A stretch of 64,000 nucleotides of DNA from Hirudinaria manillensis (lineage: Eukaryota > Annelida > Clitellata > Hirudinida > Hirudinidae), in NCBI GenBank assembly GCA_034509925.1, contig CM067527.1:13322501-13386500 (forward strand), in the 5' to 3' direction. The notes under the pieces are model-generated. The model saw nothing but the letters and a program-made list of their open reading frames with translations, did not search any database and was not told where the DNA came from. Made by a program: the position numbers and the translations under genes. Positions 57,949 to 64,000 of this stretch are shown in pieces (position 1 is the stretch's first letter; each line of letters begins with the position of its first letter).

Positions 57949-59150
57949 CTAATTAACACAATCACAAACTGCTGTAAATCTTAAACCGTACTCAGTTACC
58001 TCAACAACAATGTTTGTCTCGGGATCATAAAAAACTCGAACTCTTTCAATGCGAATATCTTTGGTAACAGGAGTCCCTTGTATGTAATATAACACCTGGA
58101 ATTGTTATTATTATTAAATCATAAATTATAAATTTATTATTATTTTATATTATTATTATTATTACAATAAATTTAATTAAAGTAAAAAATTGCTTCAATT
58201 AATTTACAATTTTGTTCGGAATAACTTAAACTAGTCACAATCTAAAACAAATAAACTCTTTTCTTAACACACGTAAATATATTCAAGTGATTATTTATGA
58301 AAAATAAATTTAGATTTTTTAAAAGAATTAAGGTTAAAATATTATGAAATGAAAATAAATTTAAAAGTATTCTGCAAATCACGTGGAAATTAGGACGATA
58401 TGTTTCGAAGAAATAATGGACCTCAGCGATGTTCTAAAAGAATTAAAGAAAATAAATTGAATTAAATTATTAAATAATATTTTAAAGAATATTTAAATAA
58501 ATTGATTAAAATCATTTTAAGCCTTTTAATCTATTAATTCATTTAAACAATTATACTAATGGATGCATTATCTAAACTAATTATAATATCTGTAAAATTT
58601 TAATATTAAAATCAATAAAACAATTAAAAATAAAGTTTTATTAATAAAAATAAATTGGAGAAAATTTGCAAGTATTTTGAACATAAAAATTCGTTCGGTT
58701 TTTTGCTTGGCAGAGCAGAGAAGAAAAATATAATTTAAAAAAGTCACCTTGCCCTTTAAGTATGGAAATGATTCGAACTTATTTCTCTCAAAGATTCTGA
58801 AAATAATAATACTATTATATTATATTGTAATAATATTATTATTATTGTCAGAATCTTTGAGAGAAATCAGTTTTATATAATAATAATAATAATATTAATA
58901 TTAATAATAATTAATTATATATAATATTATTATATAATATTATTATATTATATTATTATATTATATTATTATATTATATTATTATATTATTAAAATTATT
59001 ATATTATAATATTATATTATTATATTGTTGTAATATTTTATTATTATTAACAAATGCTTATCGCAATAATAAAATACTAATCTGTACCAACTGTGCATAA
59101 AGAGCTGTCAATAAAAACAGCATCAATCCCAAAGCCAGCAAAAGCTTCAT
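57949..59150 (-). CDS. Eglin-like serine protease inhibitor 7, P1 Lys, extended C-terminus
   Basis: Exons 59150-59092, 58796-58748, 58433-58383 and 58095-57949 give 101 residues. Signal MKLLLALGLMLFLLTALYAQ; core NKFESFPYLKGK; helix NIAEVHYFFETYRPNFH; loop exon IQGTPVTKDIRIERVRVFYD with Lys at P1, Asp at P1' and both supporting arginines. A basic P1 predicts trypsin-like targets, unlike eglin c. Where the paralogues end in Gly-TGA this copy reads Gly-TTA, so the stop is lost and 11 residues (LRFTAVCDCVN) follow, including two cysteines in a family that normally has none in the mature protein. Confidence 0.9.
58903..59036. repeat. (ATATTATT)n AT-rich tract
   Basis: TTATATTA-type units lie in intron 1 of inhibitor 7. 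Next to it is an inverted copy of AGAATCTTTGAGAGAAAT (58848-58865) from the second exon (58780-58797), forming a hairpin-like pair. Confidence 0.75.
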
Positions 59151-60054
59151 ATTTCCAATCTGAACTGAAATAATTTAAAAATCGAAAGGCATTTTATTTA
59201 CGAACAACGCTTTCCAATTATAAACCGTAAAAATTGGGATCTTCACGTTTGGCCAAAGTTCATCATCAAAATTCTACGTAAGAGCTTTTTATTTTCCCAT
59301 TTTAATTGTTGCGTGTCCAATTTATGTAATATTTACATTTGATTTACGTTAAAACATGATAAAATAAAAAAAACTGAAAATCTTCTTTCACCGTGCTTAT
59401 GTTGATCAACTCCACCAATCAGAAATGATTTCGAAGCTCACAAAGCCGGTATTTAGACAGGTTTTTAGGAACAATATTAGCTTGTACCGGCTTGAATTTG
59501 ACTAGCAGTTCAATACGTATGTATGTAGTACGCATCAGCGCAAGTATATTGGCCCGAGAGAATATCAATTATGGCAGACATTGGTCTAGTGAAAGAACTG
59601 ACACAATATAAGCCTTATAAATGCTAAGTTCTAATGAATTGTATTAACAAACATCTAGGTGACTCAATTCGATTTTATCTTAAATTAATAAATATTTCTT
59701 AAATTGTATGTTTTTTTTGGTAAATAAATAATATTTAATTAATTATTTCTTAGTATTTCGTATATTAATTTACTGCTTTATTTGTGATTTTAGATAAATA
59801 TCTAATTAGTTGTTTTTTGTTAAAAGTGAATTATGAATTGAACACTTTTTATGCTATATAATATTTATTTAAGAATTTGAACAGAAATATTGCAGATTCA
59901 GCATCAAATATCAAACCATTTCAATCTCATTGCGCATCACTGATGTCAAAGCGATTAAAAAATTTCCAGATTAAACAAATAATTCCAAAAATAGGAAATT
60001 TTAAAAATATTGGAAGTGTTTTCGTCATCAATTAATCCACTTTAGATTCCAAAT

Positions 60055-61039
60055 TCAGCCCTCATGTGGTACTCTAACAACAAGGTTTGTTTCGGGATCG
60101 TAAAATACTTGGACTCTGTTTAGCACCAACAATCTGGTTAAAGTGGTTCCATCTTTATAAAATTCTGTCTGAATAAGAGAGGAAAATTTGATTGCGTTTT
60201 GTCCAAATACTTAGAAAAAAATTGAATAGAATTATTATTTGCAAAATAAGAATGATAATGCAATTTTATTATATTTTGTTATACATTAATTAAAATAATA
60301 TGAAAACTGAAAAATATTTATTAAATTTTAACGAAAATCTTACCTGCAATTCTGGATGATTCTGTTGAAAATATTCTCGAACCTCGTCCACATGCTATTA
60401 TTATGTCACATATTAATAATAATAATAATAATATATTGAAAATTATGACAAACAAATTAACCAAAACTTTGTTATTTATTTTTTATCACTTCATTAGAAA
60501 TGAATGAAAAGTAAAAAAATTACAAAATGCCCAAATATCTCTTTAGAATCAATACCTTCAATTACACGAGTAATAAATCTGACAGAATACTTTACAGGTT
60601 TTATTTTATATTAAAGATATTTTAAATATTTTAAAGCCCTAATGATGGTAACATTTTGAACACAGAACATAATTCATTCAAGAAATTGAACCAAAAAGCA
60701 GTCTTAAAGTAACAACCTTGTGAAGCAATTCAGGAAAAGAATAGAATTCTCTGCCAAAAAATCTGAAAATCAAATTTAAAATATTAAAATTTTAAATCAA
60801 AATAATGAAACTGAAGTAAATGTTTTGGAAGACGTTCCTACGAAATACCATTTTTTAATATATCGAGGTATTAATTTTCAGCATCATTTATTTTGCATGA
60901 ATTTTTATTTATTTTGTTTATAATAACAGGATATTAATTGGTAAACTAGTATGGACAACAAATCTAAAACAAAGTACAAAACCAACCCAGAAACCAAAGC
61001 AACTGAAAGAAGCAGTCCCAATGCAACCAAAGCCTTCAT
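60055..61039 (-). CDS. Eglin-like serine protease inhibitor 8, P1 Arg
   Basis: Exons 61039-60987, 60762-60717, 60394-60344 and 60168-60055 give 87 residues. Signal MKALVALGLLLSVALVSG; core FFGREFYSFPELLHK; helix HVDEVREYFQQNHPELQ; loop exon YKDGTTLTRLLVLNRVQVFY. P1 is Arg and, unusually, P1' is Leu instead of Asp. The first supporting Arg is kept and the second is Gln. Trypsin- or thrombin-like preference follows from the P1 rule, but the changed P1' and support residues make potency uncertain. Little nucleotide similarity to inhibitors 3-6 outside the shared gene structure, so this is an older duplicate. Confidence 0.9.
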
Positions 61040-61832
61040 ATTTCAACCCCAGTTGTTAACAACACTATAACAATCCTATTATAAGCTTTAACAGAATTAC
61101 ACCAACCCTGTTCGGAGTGTCACTTATTATAAGCTATGCTTGCTGAATGTTACAAAGTCCAGGATTACGCTTAATATTTCATCAGGTCATTATTTTTTTT
61201 TAACCAAATATAATTGGAAAAATAACTCATTGAGTACTTTCTGAAGAAAGAAAGAAAGAAGTATTCCGTTGATTCCTAAAAGTTTGTTTGCATTGTAATT
61301 GAACATCAATCGACAATGAAACATCAACAACAGTCGATGATGTATTCTTAGAAAGATCAATTCAAGTATTATCTGCTTAATTGCTATGGAATTAACGCAT
61401 TTAAAAATTAATTTTAACAATTGCGAAATTTATTAAATTACCAAGGAAGCAATAATGTATTACCAATTTATTAGGCTCAACTGTTCTGCATAATCCATAA
61501 GGTGATTATGGCTGAGCAACGGTTTATTTAAACGTTTTCTTTAAAATTATTGCATTTTCTGTATTTTAGAGAAATTACAACTAAACAGTCCTTTACGTAA
61601 GTTACTCAAATTGGAAATGATAAAAATACATTTTACAAAACAAAGTCTACCTTGACTGTTTCAATATTTTTCTTTAAATTAAATGTTAATCTAAATTTCT
61701 TTATTAAACTCTAAATAACTTTTAATTTCACGTCATTAAAAATTTCAATCTGTTTCATAATGTTGTCTTAAATAATTATAACAAAAAATTTATTGTTTCA
61801 TTTTTAAAGATTTTTTCTTTTATCCATTTTCT

Positions 61833-63023
61833 TCAACCTATGACGGGCACCTGAACGACTTTGTTCGTGTTGGGATCGTAAAACACCAGTACCCTGGAGG
61901 GATTGTAATCGTGGCTCAAGCTTGATCCGATAGGGAGAAATTCGACCTGGAATTTATTCAGGATAATTTGAAAATAATTAAATATTAAAAATATACTATT
62001 TAAAAATAATCTAGCTCAAATATGAAATTTAATATGTTTACTTAAGGGTTTAATTTTGTGAAACTGTCGATTACTTTAGAAAAATCGTTCAAAAAAATTT
62101 CATTTTGAAAACTTGTGAATGTCAAGCATTTTAAGCAGCAATAATATTGCAGAGCTAAAATGAATTAAAAATTAAATAAAATTTTTGGCTACTCACATCC
62201 AGGTGTGGATGATATTGCAGGAAAAATCTCCTAGTCTTGTCGATGCTCTGAATGCAATAATTTTGAAAAAATAAAATTAACTAAATAATAAGCACAATTT
62301 TATGAGGAAAATAAATGTCTATACGTATTATTATGCACATGCAAATGTATTTATAATGGCTAAACCAATGCTTAAGTATTTGTAATATTCATTTTACAAG
62401 TGATTACAGTTAATTTATTAAACTCATTTTAAGAAACAGGTTTTTTGGAAAGGTATGAGACAAAATATCCAATAAGTTCAATTTTCCAAATAAAATAGTA
62501 AAAATATCGCAGAAACATTGAAGCCATTCGTTCATAACCTTGTTGAGCAACTTAGGAAAAGACTGGATTTTTCCCTTAGGACGTCTTTCATGAATAATAG
62601 AAAAAATAAATAAGTTTATATAATGATACATTATAAAATATACATTACACATTTATACCTGTACTATACATCTAAGGCCCAAATTCTAATCGTTAAAGCT
62701 GAACCACATTTGCCGTAGTGGTTAGTGTTAGGGATTAACTCAATAAAATCATCTTTAGTGTTAATCTATTGACATTTGCCCATCTGTCAATACAAGGCTT
62801 AAGTTTAACTTTCAATTAAATCACTTTATCAATAACCTACCTCTGGCATTAATTAATATACTTAAACCTAAATATAATCTATCAGGTAATATATTCATAA
62901 GCACATATATCCGGCATTTGTGTACCGCTAGAAATTCGGATTTACCGGATGTAACACTAACACTGAATCAGCAACGACGAGTAACAACCCAGTAGCACAC
63001 AGCGAAAACAACAATACTCTCAT
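61833..63023 (-). CDS. Eglin-like serine protease inhibitor 9, P1 His
   Basis: Exons 63023-62962, 62584-62539, 62247-62197 and 61946-61833 give 90 residues. Signal MRVLLFSLCATGLLLVVADS; core PKGKIQSFPKLLNK; helix SIDKTRRFFLQYHPHLD; loop exon LPIGSSLSHDYNPSRVLVFY with His at P1 and Asp at P1'. The first supporting Arg is kept and the second is Leu. The short acceptor before exon 2 (CATGAAAG) is weak but gives the only in-phase join. This is the most diverged intact member and the right end of the array in this window. Confidence 0.87.
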
Positions 63024-64000
63024 CTCTCAGGCTGTTGAGCAAAGCAAACAAATCAACAACAAGTATTAATAATTTCTGAAATTATTTCCTTTTATAAAAG
63101 TGGTCGGGAAAATTATGCCTCAAGATGAGCGGAGTTTGATCACTCAAACACTTGAAAATTTCTAAGGTTCAAGTACGTTCACCATTTTCTTTTCTATGTT
63201 ACATGTAGTAAGTGATAATACTCTAATATAACATTATAATACATTAATAATTTAAATTAATTTATAATCACATAAAGATGATTAACCTTTAACATTGAAT
63301 AGATTTTTTCTTAAATTACCTTAAATTTTCTTGAGTTCAAAGTTAATATATTTGCTATTACATATTAAATAAATTCATTATGTTATTCAGACAAAATACG
63401 ACTTGATCCAAAAGCAAAACTGAAGTGCAGCTTTCAAGTTCGAAGCACAATGATTTCAATTTGTTGGATTTATATTCAATAGTGGAACGCAGATTAATTT
63501 TTTTGTTTTTACAATTACTTTGGACTCTTTGCAATTGAATCAACATCTTTATTTCTTCAAAATAACTTTCCGTGTGATTTCAAATCGTTGTTTAAGAATC
63601 GTTGGCTCGATGCCAATTTAATTTTTAATTTGTAAAGATAAAGACCAGATTTGTTTATATTGGAGATGTCAATATTATATAGGTAATGTAAATTTATTTT
63701 CACAAAGAGATTAAAACAGCATCTTGAACGTATCGAGTTCGAAGTTATTCAATACTCAATTTCATTTCACTAACTAAGAGGTTTGAAAATAGTTTTTCTT
63801 ACCAAATCTAATCATAAAACAATGTTGTAAGCAGAATCAATATGCACTGAGAGATTACTGGAACTTGCTCAGAAATGCCAACGAGGCAAGAGACAAGATC
63901 AGGAAAGCAGGGTAGCTGGTAATTCGTCTGGAATTGTTGCAAAAGTCCTTGGTGCAAAAACAATATTGGCCTTCTAATCCACTCTGTTTTCCACATTCAT
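63024..64000. other. No supported gene
   Basis: AT-rich sequence to the window edge. A minus-strand open frame at 63808-63996 includes a hydrophobic stretch (SYPAFLILSLASLAFL in another frame), but neither frame shows the inhibitor exon pattern. Confidence 0.45.

Overview
The window looks like nuclear DNA from an annelid, most probably a leech. It is AT-rich and dense in microsatellites, its genes are split by introns, and it carries interstitial CCCTAA (metazoan telomere-type) tracts. The leech call rests mainly on the right third, which holds a tandem family of small secreted potato-inhibitor-I proteins whose closest relative known to me is eglin c of the medicinal leech. The species cannot be fixed from the sequence alone.

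Layout. Positions 1-9304 (minus strand) hold 17 exons of a long ABCC/MRP-type ABC transporter that runs off the left edge inside its first nucleotide-binding domain. Its introns are packed with simple repeats, a minisatellite and a large degenerate telomere-like array. From 9.3 to 19.2 kb I see no gene, only one MITE-like element and one possible SINE tail. A single-exon 557-residue protein with a SUMO-interacting-like motif lies at 19251-20924 (minus). From 20.9 to 31.9 kb I again see no gene. A 94-residue zinc-ribbon-like protein (31914-32198, plus) and a two-exon B-box/coiled-coil protein without a RING (32648-34698, plus) follow.

From 36.2 to 40.9 kb (minus) lies the clathrin adaptor epsinR/CLINT1, missing its first exon and its 3' end. 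Head-to-head with it, at 42218-44294 (plus), is the complete six-exon AP-3 sigma subunit. Both act in coated-vesicle sorting between Golgi and endosomes.

From 44.9 to 63.0 kb is the most striking part: nine intact eglin-like genes and one degenerate copy. Each intact gene has four exons with the same intron phases, a signal-peptide exon and a final reactive-loop exon. The P1 residue that sets protease specificity differs in all ten copies (Asp, Ala, Ser, Phe, Leu, Met, Lys, Arg, His and, in the pseudogene, Asn). Four copies still share near-identical promoters, signal exons and introns. One intact copy and the pseudogene lie in inverted orientation between short inverted repeats. This is a compact example of a protease-inhibitor locus diversifying by duplication, with change concentrated in the loop.
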